This document shows, one piece after another, positions 9,658-19,978 of a stretch of DNA of 64,000 nucleotides. Each line of letters starts with the position of its first letter. The first letter of the stretch is position 1. The stretch comes from Bradyrhizobium quebecense (GTDB taxonomy: Bacteria; Pseudomonadota; Alphaproteobacteria; Rhizobiales; Xanthobacteraceae): the NCBI RefSeq assembly GCF_013373795.3, contig NZ_CP088022.1, forward strand, positions 8,563,501 through 8,627,500. The letters run 5' to 3'. Made by a program: the position numbers and the translations under genes. The notes under the pieces were generated by a model. The model searched no databases. It saw nothing but the letters and a program-made list of their open reading frames with translations, and was not told where the DNA came from.

Positions 9658-11073
9658 GAGCTATCGCCAAATTTTGGTGACGGCGCGGCCGGTCAGGCGG
9701 CGGCGGTTATGGGCTGACGGTCAGTCGGTTTGGCGATGACCTCGATCCCGTCGTTGAATGTCACACCGAGAACGAGTTTTGGCAACTGGTTGTGGCCATC
9801 GAGACGACGCCGGCTTTTCTGCGCGGCCTCAAGCAGTTTGAAGACCATCGCGAGCGCCGTTCTGTTGGACAGGCAGCCCTTCGATCGGATCGTGCGGTGG
9901 CGCACGGTAGCGAAGGTGCTTTCAATGGGATTGGTGGTCCGCAGGTGTTTCCAGTGTTCGGCCGGGAAGTCGTAGAACGCCAGTAGCGTGTCCCGATCCT
10001 TGCTCAGGCAGTCGGCCGCCTTCTCGTATTTGGGCGTATAGCTCTCGATGAAGGCGTCGAACGCCAGCTCGGCGGCGGCCTTGGTTTCGGCCATCCAGCT
10101 CTCCTGCAACGCGCGTTTGGCTTTAGGCTGCTGGCTCTTCGGCAACTTGGCGATCACGTTGGCGGTCTTGTGTACCCAGCAGCGCTGCTCGCGCGTTTTC
10201 GGCCAGACCTCGCCGGCGGCCTTCCAGAACCCGAGCGCGCCGTCGGCGGTCGGCGATGGTGAGCCGCGGCGGCACGCCGAGCCCGCGCCGCTTCAGGTCG
10301 AGCAGCAGATCGCGCCAGTCCTGCGCGCTCTCGCGGGCGCCATCGGTGAAGCCGACCAGTTCCTTGCGGCCTTCCGGCGTCGCGCCGATCAGCACCAGGA
10401 TGCACTGCTTTTCGTCTTCGAGGCGTGCTTGGAGATGGATGCCATCGGCCCAGATGTAGACGTAGCGCTTCGCCGACAGATCGCGCCTCTGCCACGCGGT
10501 GTGTTCGTCAAGCCAACCGTCCTTCAGACGGCCGATGCCGACAACCCGGCAGCATCCTTGCCGAGCAGCGCCGCCAGAGCCTCGGAGAAGTCGCCGGTGG
10601 AGATACCCTTCAGGTAAAGGATCGGCAGCAGCGTCTCGATCGATTTCGAGCGGCGCATGTAGGGCGGCAGGATCGACGGAGAGAACCGGATGCGGTCGGG
10701 ATCGGTAGCCTCCGCCTCGCGATCGCGTACACGCGGCTGGCGGACGCCGACCGGACCGATACCATCCATCACCTCGCGTTCCGGCAGGTGACCGTGGCGC
10801 ACGAGCGCTGGTGGCCGTCCGCAGTCTTCAAATCGGCATGCTTGCCGAGAAAGTCCGCGACCTCGGCCTCGACCGCCTGGGCCAACAGAGCACGCGCCCC
10901 ATTGCGCAAGATTTCGGTGAGTTGATCGTCGACGTTTCCTGGCTGAATCAACTTGATGATGTTATCTTTGGACACGGCATATCGCTCCTTCGGTGGAGAA
11001 GTGGAGGCGTCAAGCACCCCCACGATATGCCGCCTTCCCGATTCCCGCCGTCACCAACTTTCAGCGATAGCTC
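9658..11073 (-). mobile_element. IS256-family element, copy 2 (1416 bp, inverted)
   Basis: Same length and same terminal repeats (GAGCTATCGCC at 9658, GCGATAGCTC at 11073) as copy 1 but in opposite orientation. It is inserted into IS66 tnpC. At least 7 bp, GGGCCGG, are repeated on both sides (9651-9657 and 11074-11080); the flank is GC-rich, so the exact duplication length is ambiguous. Confidence 0.9.
9693..10975 (-). pseudogene. IS256-family transposase, same three lesions as copy 1
   Basis: Segment order and frame breaks match copy 1, including the 7-bp CGCCGAC tandem duplication. All translated pieces are identical to copy 1 as far as I can compare. The inactivating changes therefore predate the duplication of this element. 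Confidence 0.87.
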
Positions 11074-11586
11074 GGGCCGGGCCTGGATCACGCCGTCCTC
11101 CTTCTTGAAGGCACGTAGCGATCACACGGAACTTCACCGGCACCACATCCAGACGCTCTGACACGTTCTCGCCGATCAGCACCTTCTGCTTGACGGCATG
11201 CTCAGCCAGCTCTTCCGGCTCAATGACCGTTTCGATCCGTTCCAGATAGGGCGCAAGGCCCTGGCGCCGACGCGGTACGCTTGTCATCCGCTTGCTCACG
11301 GCCCTCGTTGACCTGGGCCTTGATCGCACCGATGCCGGTCTCGATTTCCTCGAAGACAAAGGTCTGCTGTTCATCGTCACCGTTCGCAGAGCCGAGCTTT
11401 TCTGGTTCGTCGGCCGAACCGGGCGCGGTCGAGGGACCTTCAGGATCTGCGTCAGCCGCTCGATACGCGCATCGGCATAGGCGGTGCGCGCCCTGATCGT
11501 AAGCGGGGCTGCGAGGCCCATCAGATTGTTTGTGCGTAGACCTGTGAGCGCCGTTAGAAGAGTCATCTTCTGCAAGGGTGCTCACA

Positions 11587-12007
11587 ATGGACGACCATTC
11601 GGACGACATAAGACGACCGTTGTCACCGCGCATAGAAGTGTACGCCGGCGGCGGCCGGAAACAGTGGCCAGATGATTTGAAGGCGCAGATTGTCGCGGAC
11701 AGTCTCGAGCCGGGCGCGATCGTAACAGATGTCGCACGTCGCCATGGCTGCCGGCCCCAGAAGGTGCATGACTGACGGCGCCGGGCGCGTTCAGGTCAAT
11801 CTGGTGCTGCCAGTGGCGGGTGCACTGTCGTTTGTGCCGTTGGTGTCGGAATCGTCGCCATCGGCGGCTGCAGCTCCCTCCGGGTCGCCGGAAGCAGCCG
11901 TTGTGACGGTTGAGCTCCATGGGGCACGAGTTGAGGTGCGAGGGACGCCTGGCCTTGCCGTGTTGAGTGATGTGTTTGTTGCGTTGCGCCGGACACGTTC
12001 ATGCTGA
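11587..12007 (+). pseudogene. tnpA: IS66 tnpA relic (nonsense and frameshift)
   Basis: IS66 accessory protein TnpA. It starts MDDHSDDIRRPLSPRIEVYAGGGRKQW with a helix-turn-helix (IVTDVARRHGCRPQKVHD). A TGA replaces the usual Trp of VHDWRR at about 11774, and a frame change follows. The C-terminal half resumes as LVLPVAGALSFVPLVSES and VELHGARVEVRG in another frame and overlaps tnpB. Confidence 0.75.
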
Positions 12008-12352
12008 CGGCTCCCGCTGGCCTCATGATTTACGTTGCGACCCGACCTGTAGACTTCAGGAAGGGCGCGGATGGCCTGGCGCTGTTGGCGAAGGAGACGC
12101 TGGGCCACGATCCGATGAAGGGCGTGGTGGTGGTCTTCCGTGCGAAGCGCGCTGATCGGGTGAAGATTGTCGTCTGGGATGGCAGCGGCCTTGTGATGTA
12201 CTGGAAACGGCTCGATGGCGGCCGCTTCATGTCCTCCCATCGTGGCCGGCGTCATGCGGGTGAATGCCGCGCAGCTGTCCGCGCTTCTGGCCGGCATTGA
12301 GTGGACACGCATGCATGCGCCTCGATCCCGCAGCCGAAAGCGCTTTGCGTAG
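12001..12352 (+). pseudogene. tnpB: IS66 tnpB relic (frameshift)
   Basis: IS66 Orf2 family: MIYVATRPVDFRKGADGLALL, VVFRAKRADRVKIVVWDGSGLVMYWKRLD. After GGRF the frame is lost near 12233; the expected continuation (VNAAQLSALLAGIEWTR) reads in another frame to the TAG at 12350. Confidence 0.78.
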
Positions 12353-12403
12353 GACATAAAATCTTCGCTGCATCGTGGCGCGAAGCATGGCAGACTCGGG
12401 CCA

Positions 12404-13968
12404 ATGAGTGATTTACCTGATGTGCTGCCGTGCGATCCAGGCGACTTGCGTGTCTTTGCCGCGGCTCTGCTGGATCGCTGCGCCAGGCTCGAGCGGCTCT
12501 CAAGCTTGCAAAAGATGCGCAGTTCGGTCGATCGTCGGAAAAGCTGGACGCTGATCAGCTACAGCTTGTTTTGGAGGACATCGAAGAGGCCGTCGCGGCT
12601 CTCGAAGCAGCCGAGAATCACGCCAATCCAAGAACCTGCGAGAAGAGAACTTCCAAGCGCGGGGCCAATCGTGGCAAGCTGCCGGAGCATTTGCCACGCA
12701 TCGTCGAGACCCTGATGCCCGCTGCAACCTGCTGCCCGTGCTGCGCAGGCGACCTTTTTGAGATCGGTCACGATGAGAGCCAGATGCTGGACGTCGTACC
12801 GGCGCAGTATCGCGTCATCGTCACCCGCAGCCCCAAACTGGCCTGCCGCGTCTGTCACGGCGTCGTCCTCCAGCATGCTGCTCCCGAGCGATTGATCAGG
12901 GGAGGACTGCCGACCGAGCGGCTGGTCGCGCATGTGATCGACGCCAAGTATCATTGGCATTTGCCGCTCTACCGCCAGACGCAGATGCTGACGACGCACG
13001 GTATCGCCATCGACCGTTCTACGCTCGCCTTCTGGGTCGGCTATGCCGCCCAAGAATTGAAGCCCTTGTGGCATCGTCTGCGCCAGCTTCTGCTCGGCTC
13101 TTCGAAGCTCTGTGTCGACGAGACCCCCGCACCGGTGTTGGATCCGGGGCGCGGCAGGACCAAAACCGGCTACTTCTGGGCGCTGTCACGCGATGACAGG
13201 CCCTGGGCCGGACCTGACCCACCTGGCGTGGTTTACGCCTATGCACCGGGCCGTGGGGCCGTTCATGGCTTGCAGCTGCCTGAGGGCTTTCGCGGCATCA
13301 TCCACTGCGACGGCTATCAGGCTTACAAGACTATGACCCGAGAGACGCGTGCGGACGCCTTGTCCGGGACGCTCGCCTTCCGCTGGTCGCATCTGAGGCG
13401 CCAGTTTGTGAAGATCGAGCGCGAGGCCGCTCCGGCGCCAGCTCCGGTTGCCCGCGAGGCTCTTGAGTGCATCGCCCAACTTTACGCAGTCGAAAAAGCG
13501 CTCCGCGGCCGATCAGATGTCGAGCGCCGTGCTGGCAGGCAGGCGCATGCCCGACCTCTGGCGACAGCCTTGAAGCAGTGGTTTGAGGCCAAGCTTGATC
13601 ACCTTGCACAGAAGAGCGACACGGCGAAGGCCCTGCGTTACGCGCTGCGTCATTGGGACGGCTTGACGCTCCATCTTTATGACGGGTGCATCGAGATGGA
13701 CACGAATGCTGTCGAGCGTGCGATGCGGCCGATCAAGCTCAACGCCAAGAACTCCCTTTTTGCCGGTTGCGACGAGGGCGCCGAGAATTGGGCAGTTCTC
13801 GCTTCGTTAATCGAGACCTGTAAGCTCAATGGCGTCAGTGCCGAGCACTGGCTCGCTGACGTTCTCGCGAAGCTCGTCAATGGCTGGCCAGCGACGCGAC
13901 TGGACGAGCTGCTTCCCTGGGCGTCGACATATACGATGCATGCACACGATCCGAGGCTGGCGGCATGA
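12404..13968 (+). pseudogene. tnpC: IS66 tnpC transposase, frameshifted near its N-terminus
   Basis: IS66 DDE transposase. The N-terminus MSDLPDVLPCDPGDLRVFAAALLDRCARL is in one frame; from about 12490 the rest (LAKDAQFGRSSEKLD, zinc-finger CCPCCAGDLFEIG, DETPAPVLDPGRGRTKTGYFWA, IHCDGYQAY, NAVERAMRPIKLNAKNSLFAG) is open in the adjacent frame to 13968. Catalytic Asp-Asp-Glu positions look preserved, so a single early frame break separates it from a full gene. Confidence 0.8.
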
Positions 13969-14569
13969 GCCTGAACACGACCGCGGTCCGGATCAAGGTA
14001 ACTCTCAAGGATGTGAAGCCGGAGGTGATGCGTCGCCTTGTCGTACCCGTTACCCTGCGCCTTGATCGGTTGCATCTGACGCTTCAGGAGGCATTCGGCT
14101 GGACGAACAGTCACCTCTTCGAGTTCTTCGCTGGTGAGGCACATTGGGGGATTCCCGACCCCGACAATGATTGCGGCCACCAGCCCATTGATGCCCGTAA
14201 AGCGCGGCTTTGCGATATCGTTCGAGAGACCGGCGCCAAGACGATCCACTATCTCTATGACTTCGGCGACAGCTGGGATCACGTGATCAAGCTCGAAAAG
14301 TGGTTCGACAACACCACGACGGAGGGCATGCCCCTTCCTGCTCGAGGCCGCCGGTCGTTGTCCTCCGGAAGACGTCGGCGGTGCGCCAGGCTATGCCGAA
14401 TACCTCGATGCCATCGGTGACCCCACCCATCCGGAGCACGAACATATGCGCCGCTGGGGCCCCGGAGCGGTTCAATCCCAACGAGATCGACCGGAAGGCC
14501 CTCGAGGCCGCCGTCAACGCATTGTCCGACACATGGAAACCGCGGCGACGCGCCACGCGAACAAAATAG
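13965..14569 (+). pseudogene. pRiA4b ORF-3-like passenger gene of the IS66 element, frameshifted
   Basis: Overlaps tnpC by ATGA (13965-13968), so it belongs to the IS66 transcription unit. MSLNTTAVRIKVTLKDVKPEVMRRL and YDFGDSWDHVIKLEK are hallmarks of the plasmid pRiA4b ORF-3 family, often carried by IS66-type elements; function unknown. The frame changes near 14330 and resumes with GAPERFNPNEIDRKALEAAV to 14569. Confidence 0.72.
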
Positions 14570-14716
14570 ACGTCAAGCGCCATTCAAAAGGGCCGAAGAG
14601 CTAGGGTTACGATCCAATGCCTGGCCGGCAAAGTACGTATCAGCCGCGCTCGCGCCGTCTCCGCAACCCTGACCAGCTCCGACGGCGCGAGCACTACCAC
14701 CGTGCCATGGGCGAAT

Positions 14717-15448
14717 TCAGAAATGTAAAGCTTGACAACAAACCGCAATTAAAGGGCCGAATGACAGGCAGAGCTTCTGTGTGGGCGGCTCGCTGCCACT
14801 CAAAGTCAGCTTGGCCTCACCCGCAGCTTTCTTGGCGGCGGTGGTAAGCCCAGAAATCAAGTCATCTGCAGGAACCTCTTCGAGCACGCGTATGCGCCGG
14901 TCCGTGTCGTTAAGGTTGGTGAGATTCCAATCCGAGGTTGGTACGACCGTCATCGTTAGGCTGCCACGCCGGAAAAAGGCACTCGATGTCCGAACACTAC
15001 CATTCGAGGCGCCCGCGAGATTGTTGAGGCGGCTCATGGCAAGTTTCAGATACTCTGGCTGTCCTCTCGCGAAGTCGGCCTTCGTCAGTTCATCGGCCGC
15101 TTACGGACGCGCCCATCCTTCCATGATGCGCCTGCGCGTCTGCCCGTCCCATGAGACCCGTCCCATCGGACACCAGGCAAAGCTTCTGCCTGTGGCGCCG
15201 CTGGTTGCTTGCTGCAGGTCCTCTTTGCTGGTCCCGATCGAGATATACGCCAGGGAGCAGAGCAGCTCGCAATCTTCGAAAAGAGTGGTGTAACCATTCG
15301 ACGAAAACAGATAGTCGCCGGTCCAGGATTGGAAGACATCGTGCAGATGATCGCTGAGGGGCGTCTTGCGCTTTTCAAGCCCCGGCAAGAATTTCCAGGC
15401 GTTGTTTTCGCCACCCGCACATGACGTGAGAAATAAGTGACTCACCAC
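14717..15448 (-). pseudogene. Unknown protein with one in-frame stop
   Basis: One minus-strand frame runs from ATG 15448 to 14717, interrupted only by a TAA at 15101-15103. Before the stop: SHLFLTSCAGGENNAW (lipoprotein-like LTSC at the very N-terminus), then SWTGDYLFSSNGYTTLF. After it: ADELTKADFARGQPEYLKL, then GSLTMTVVPTSDWNLTNLN. I do not recognise the family; the true start may lie upstream in sequence displaced by the IS3 element. An exported lipoprotein is possible. Confidence 0.5.
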
Positions 15449-15529
15449 GGTTGTAGTGAAATGGACCCGCGGAGCGGGGCCGCTTGAGCCGGTTTGTTAT
15501 GGAAACTGACCGCTCCTGATTACTTCCTA

Positions 15530-16458
15530 TCACGCTGCCAGAGACACTGTCTGCTGCTGTTGCTGCTGTGGGCATGTGGTCAACGCGTCAGCGTTGTCCA
15601 CCATGTCCACAGCCTTCGCGGCCTGCATCCGTTCGCGCCAGATCGCCATCGGCGTGCGATAGCCGAGCGCCTGATGAAGGCGACGATCATTGTAGAAGGC
15701 GATCAGCTCGATCCCTGCCTTGGCCTCGCGGCCGTCGGCATAGCCCTTGAGATAGATGTCCTCATGCTTTTAGCGACCGCCACAGCCGCTCGATGAAGAC
15801 GTTGTCCATCCAACGACCGCGGCCATCCATGGAGATCTTGATCCCTGCGCCCGCCAACGCGCCGGTGAAGGCCGCGCTGGTGAACTGGCTGCCTTGGTCG
15901 ATACTGAAAATCTCCGGCCTGCCGTACTTCGCCAGCGCCTCTTCCAGAGCCGCCACGCAGAACGAGACGTCGATCGTGTTCGATAACCGCCACGCCAGAA
16001 CCGCACGGCTCGCCCAGTCGATGATGGCGACGAGATAAAGAAAGTCACGGCCGATGGGCAGATACGTGATGTCGGCGGCCCACACCTGGTTCGGCCGGTC
16101 GATCGTCATGTTGCGCAACAGATAAGGATAGATCTTGTGGCCCGGCGCCGGCTTGGTCGTGTTCGGCTTCGGTCCCAGCGCCGCGATGCCCATCTTGCGC
16201 ATCAACCGCTGCACGCGCTTGCGATTGACCTGAAGCCCCTCAGCCTTCAGCATTGCGGTCATTCGCCGCGAGCCCAGGAACGGCCAGGCGATGAACAGCT
16301 CGTCGATCCGCCGCATCAGGGCAAGGTCGTTGTCGTTGGCCGGCCGGGGCGGCCGGTAGACCCCGGAGCGCGCGATGCCAAGCAACAGGCATTGCCGACG
16401 GGATCGACAGCGCCTTGTCGGCGCGATCGAGCATTCCTCGACGGTCCGGCGTGCTCAT
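15530..16458 (-). pseudogene. IS3-family orfB transposase with two frame breaks
   Basis: DDE integrase-type protein: [20 protein letters not shown] in one frame, then [42 protein letters not shown] and DNVFIERLWRSLK. A further shift near 15770 moves the C-terminus (HEDIYLKGYADG) into another frame, ending at 15530. Breaks at about 16395 and 15770 make it non-functional. Confidence 0.8.
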
Positions 16459-16741
16459 CTTCCCGCGCTAAAAAATCGCGCTCGACCGTCAGTTGTCCAA
16501 TCTTGGCGTGCAGCTTCTCGATCTCGCGTTCACGCGTTTCCTCGCTCTCGCGCCCGACACCCGCATCAAAGGCCCGCGCCGCCTGGTCCAGCAGTTGCTT
16601 CTTCCAGGCATAGATCTGGTTCGGGTGAACCTCATAGCGCTGGGCCAGATCGGCCACCGTCGCCTGCTCCCGCACGGCTTCCAGCGCAATCTTTGCCTTC
16701 AGTGCCGCGTCGATCTTGCGTCTCGTCTTCGTCGTCATCAT
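16450..16741 (-). CDS. IS3-family orfA (helix-turn-helix subunit)
   Basis: [20 protein letters not shown] then [24 protein letters not shown] (HTH) and a leucine-rich coiled segment [19 protein letters not shown], as in IS3-family OrfA. It normally joins orfB by programmed frameshifting around the ERDFLA codons. Confidence 0.8.
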
Positions 16742-16815
16742 GCCCTCCGTCTATCAAACGGAGCGGCCCTTTTCCAACTGACCTCTGGTCCCAAAATCGG
16801 GGTCCATTTCAGTAG

Positions 16816-17535
16816 TGTTGTCGCGCTCGGTCACGATGGTAACGCTGAGGAATTTGAGAAGATCAGTATATCGCCGGGCAGCAAGCAATGCGAGGCCATA
16901 CGCGTAAAGGAGGAGAACGGCCGGGTAGGTGCGCGGATCAAGGTGCCCAACCAGCCGATACTTTCCCTGACGCCGAATTCGATCCGCAAGTCGAGCACTT
17001 AGCGAAACTCTGATCCGGTGCCCCAACGCCCGAGAACACCCACAATGCGCGCGACCGACTCCGTTGCACTCTCTGCTCGCGCCACCTTCTGCATGATCAG
17101 GTCATTGGAGAAAGGCGCCGATCAGTGCGAAATCCGGGCCGTTTAGCGTCCTTTCCAGCTTTCGCGCTTCTTCACTAATAAGATCACCCAGCTGAATGCG
17201 GAATTCGGGCTTTGCCAAAAAGCGCTTGTCGCTGGCCACCATCAATCCAACGCTCTGTGGGTTTTGCCTTTTGATGTCAGCCTGGCTGCTCACCAAGCGT
17301 TCCAAGCTTTCGTGTCCGCGCTATCAATGCGAATGGTCCTGCCGGCCCGCTGTCTAATCAGGTCCGTGGCGATCTTGGAAGGTTCACCTCGCGCCGCCCA
17401 GTACACTGGATATCCCCGCGTCGGGGCCCGCGTGAGTGCCGCTCTCAACGCGGGGTCCCAATCGGCGGACCAGCCGCTCACGATCAGCCCGTGCTCATCG
17501 ATGATGCGGTCGAGAACCTTGTTCAGATGCGTCAC
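16816..17535 (-). pseudogene. SIR2-family protein fragment, frameshifted
   Basis: Minus strand. LDRIIDEHGLIVSGWSADWDPALRAAL and YPVYWAARGEPS are typical of the SIR2-like domain found in bacterial anti-phage proteins. QNPQSVGLMVASDKRFLAKPEFRIQL then follows in a shifted frame from about 17305 down. The N-terminal half of the domain is missing: at about 17540 it is joined to a serine recombinase fragment. Identification is by resemblance only. Confidence 0.5.
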
Positions 17536-17539
17536 GTCA

Positions 17540-17841
17540 CCCCCCCCGACAGCGTGACGACACGCACACCGCCGAAAGCCATATGCTTGAACAGTCCAGC
17601 GATATCATCCTGATCGCGGCTCAGGCGATCCATCGCCTCTGCGAGCACGGCGACGAATTTGCCGCGCGTCGCATCGCCGATCAGTTCCTGATGCCGCGAC
17701 GCAACAGCGACGCACCGGAGATTGCGCGATCGGTATAGCTGTCGACGACTGTCCAGCCTTGTTTCTCGGCGTGCAGAGCCGCAACTGATCCTCGATTGAA
17801 GCGTCTCGCTGATTGTCTGATGAGTAGCGGGCGTAGGCGCG
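17540..17841 (-). pseudogene. Large serine recombinase, N-terminal catalytic-domain remnant
   Basis: Minus strand. ARYSSDNQRDASIEDQ is the serine recombinase motif (catalytic Ser in RYSSD). Frame-broken continuation sequences for the IGDATRGKFVAVLAEAMDRLSRDQDDIAGL block can be read between 17700 and 17570. The catalytic domain is followed not by its DNA-binding regions but by the SIR2 fragment, so this is a deletion joint. Confidence 0.6.
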
Positions 17842-18055
17842 ACCTTCAGGAGGCGACTCCTTACATCGCAAGGCAGTCTCGTATCCCCCTATCTGTTTCG
17901 GCTCGAACGAAGTCCCGTGCGGCCTGTCGCGCCAGCAGTCGGACCAGATTGACGAGGCGTGGATTTGAAAATCCATGGCTTGCCTCGGGTGCCGACGTCG
18001 TGGCGAGGCAGGGTCGAGCGTCGTCGCAGCAATAATTTTGTTGTGATCGCTCCTC

Positions 18056-18580
18056 TTGGAAGACGGGCGTCTTGTCATCGGCACACGTCCGATCGACGAC
18101 GAGCTGGACGAGCGCACCGTCATTCAATGCGTCAATCGTGGCAAGCGAAGACGGAGAAGGGATCTGGCCGCGGCGGGGAACGCGGTGATCGGCAAACCTG
18201 ACGCCTTCAAGTTCGTATGCCGCGGCAGTGTCTCGGCCAAACGTCGCGACCAGGTTCGATCGGCCGCCGTGAAACGGGGCGTCCCTACCGTGGTGATCTG
18301 GTCCGGCGCGGGTTCGAGGAGCATCTCCGGCTTCGGGCCGAATTTCTGCTGCGGCGCCTCGTCGACAGAGTTCCGTTCCCCGACAGTGAAGTCGAGCTGC
18401 GCAATTTCGTCGATACGTTTCAGGACGTTGATGAGGGGCAGGCCCTTGCAATGTTCGCCCGGGCATTCGATGGCCCAGCGCTTCGGACGCCATTTCAGCA
18501 GGAGAGCAATCTCCACGCGTTCCAACAGGCCATCGACGACACTATCAGAGTGCTCAGCACAGGCATATCTTGCAACGCGA
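18056..18580 (+). pseudogene. Unrecognised gene fragment
   Basis: Plus-strand coding-like sequence in two frames: RLVIGTRPIDDELDERTVIQ and VIGKPDAFKFVCR up to about 18260, then FLLRRLVDRVPFPDSEVEL and DEGQALAMFARAFDGPALR. The second stretch looks like genuine, conserved protein. I cannot assign a family. Confidence 0.4.
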
Positions 18581-18802
18581 GAAGGTGTCGAAATCCACCG
18601 ACTTCCCTCGTTACGCCACATCCGCGATGCGAGCATCCGCAGCGCTCTGGAGCTGACGGCCGTGAATTGGATCAGCTTCGCCGCCGATTGCGCTGCTGTC
18701 CTCCGGAGAAATTAGGCCCTGCGGCTGCGGCAATCCCACTTGCCCCACCTTCTTGCTTTCCGACGCGGCGGCTCGCGAGATGGACCTAGGGCCGATCGAC
18801 AT

Positions 18803-19563
18803 TCATGACATCCAGATCATTGCGGCTGCGAGATGGATGAAGCCGGTAAAGTTGGCGGCTCGCCTGTCATAACGGGTTGCCAGGCGTCGGAAGTGTTTGA
18901 GTCGGCAGAAGCAGCGCTCGATGCAGTTGCGCTGTTTGTAGGCGTCAACGTCGTGCGGGATGATGATCCTGCGAGTGCGGTTTGACGGGATCACCGCCGT
19001 TGCGCCGATTTCCGCGATAATCGCACGCAGGGCGTTGCTGTCATAGGCTTTGTCGGCGAGCACCGCGTCGCCGCTCTGGCCATCAAGCAGTGCGGGCGCC
19101 TGGGTAATGTCATTAACCTGCCCAGCTGTGACGATGAAGCGGAGTGGACGGCCGAGCGCATCGGCCAGCATGTGGATCTTAGTCGTCAGTCCGCCTCGGG
19201 AACGCCCCAGCGCCTGATCTTTGGCCCCCCTTTTCCGCTCGTCGCCTGCCGGTGGGCGCGAACGATGGTGCTGTCGATCATCAGATACTGGTTGTCGCGA
19301 TCGGCGGTCAGAGTGGCGAACACGCGTTCCCAGACGCCAGCATGGCACCAGCGGCTGAAGCGCTGATGTACCGTTTTCCACTTACCGTACCGATCCGGCA
19401 GGTCGCACCAGTGTGCGCCCGACCGCAAGACCCACAAACATCCGTTGACGAACAGACGATTATCCGCAGCCGTACGTCCCGGGTCGCCAGCTTTCCCCGG
19501 CAGCAGTGGCGAGATCATCGACCATTGCGCCTCGGTCAGCTCATATCGCTTCGCCGCCATCAT
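18803..19563 (-). CDS. IS5-family (IS427-type) transposase made by -1 frameshifting
   Basis: Two overlapping frames. The first (19563 to 19186) reads MMAAKRYELTEAQWSMISPLLPG to RAHRQATSGKGG. The second reads SRGGLTTKIHMLADALGRPL, DGQSGDAVLADKAYDSNALR and NCIERCFCRLKHFRRLATRYDR, ending at 18803. They overlap at an A4G6 slippery run, where a one-base backward slip joins them, the usual arrangement in IS427-group elements. The DDE motifs (VNDITQAP, ADKAYDS, ERCFCRLK) are intact, so the element may be active. I could not fix its ends. Confidence 0.8.
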
Positions 19564-19978
19564 CTGCTCCGTGTCGAATCACGGAACTCTATGAATCAGC
19601 GATCAAACCACTTGGGAATCTGGAGGGTTCTGTGAGGTCGCGCTCACGCGAGGGCGCGGCAGGCGCTTATGACGCGACCTCATTGAAGCCGGATTGAACG
19701 AAGGCGCGGGAGGCTATTCGCGGTTTTGCAGCTATGGGGATTGTTCGAGATCGCCATGCCCGATCTGCTGGCTCGGCGCGTGAGGCAGAGACACAGGAGT
19801 GCGCATCCTGGAAGAGTTGAGATCAGACGCGCTTCGCCTGAGATCGCGATAGGCCTTTTGCTGCATCGGACGGTTGTTGTCGCGCAGTGTGACAGCACGG
19901 ATTCGACATCGTCCGCGATGATCGAGACGCTGGGAGCGAAATGACGAATGATGATCGTCGTGCACGACATGACTTGGC

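Larger units (their letters stand above)
9511..11600 (-). pseudogene. tnpC: IS66 tnpC relic, split by IS256-family copy 2 and frameshifted
   Basis: Minus-strand IS66 TnpC pieces. 11600-11074 contains RIAYADARIERLTQILK-like, SANGDDEQQTFVFEEIETG and QGLAPYLERIETVIEPEEL segments in two frames. 9657-9511 encodes the LPLYRQ-type region (the non-coding strand reads cggtagagcggttgg). The IS256-family element divides it. The ends and the catalytic C-terminus are missing. Confidence 0.7.
15457..16811 (-). mobile_element. IS3-family element (about 1355 bp)
   Basis: Terminal inverted repeat TGAAATGGACCC at 15457-15468 and its complement at 16800-16811. It encloses orfA and orfB of an IS3-family transposase on the minus strand. 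Confidence 0.8.
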
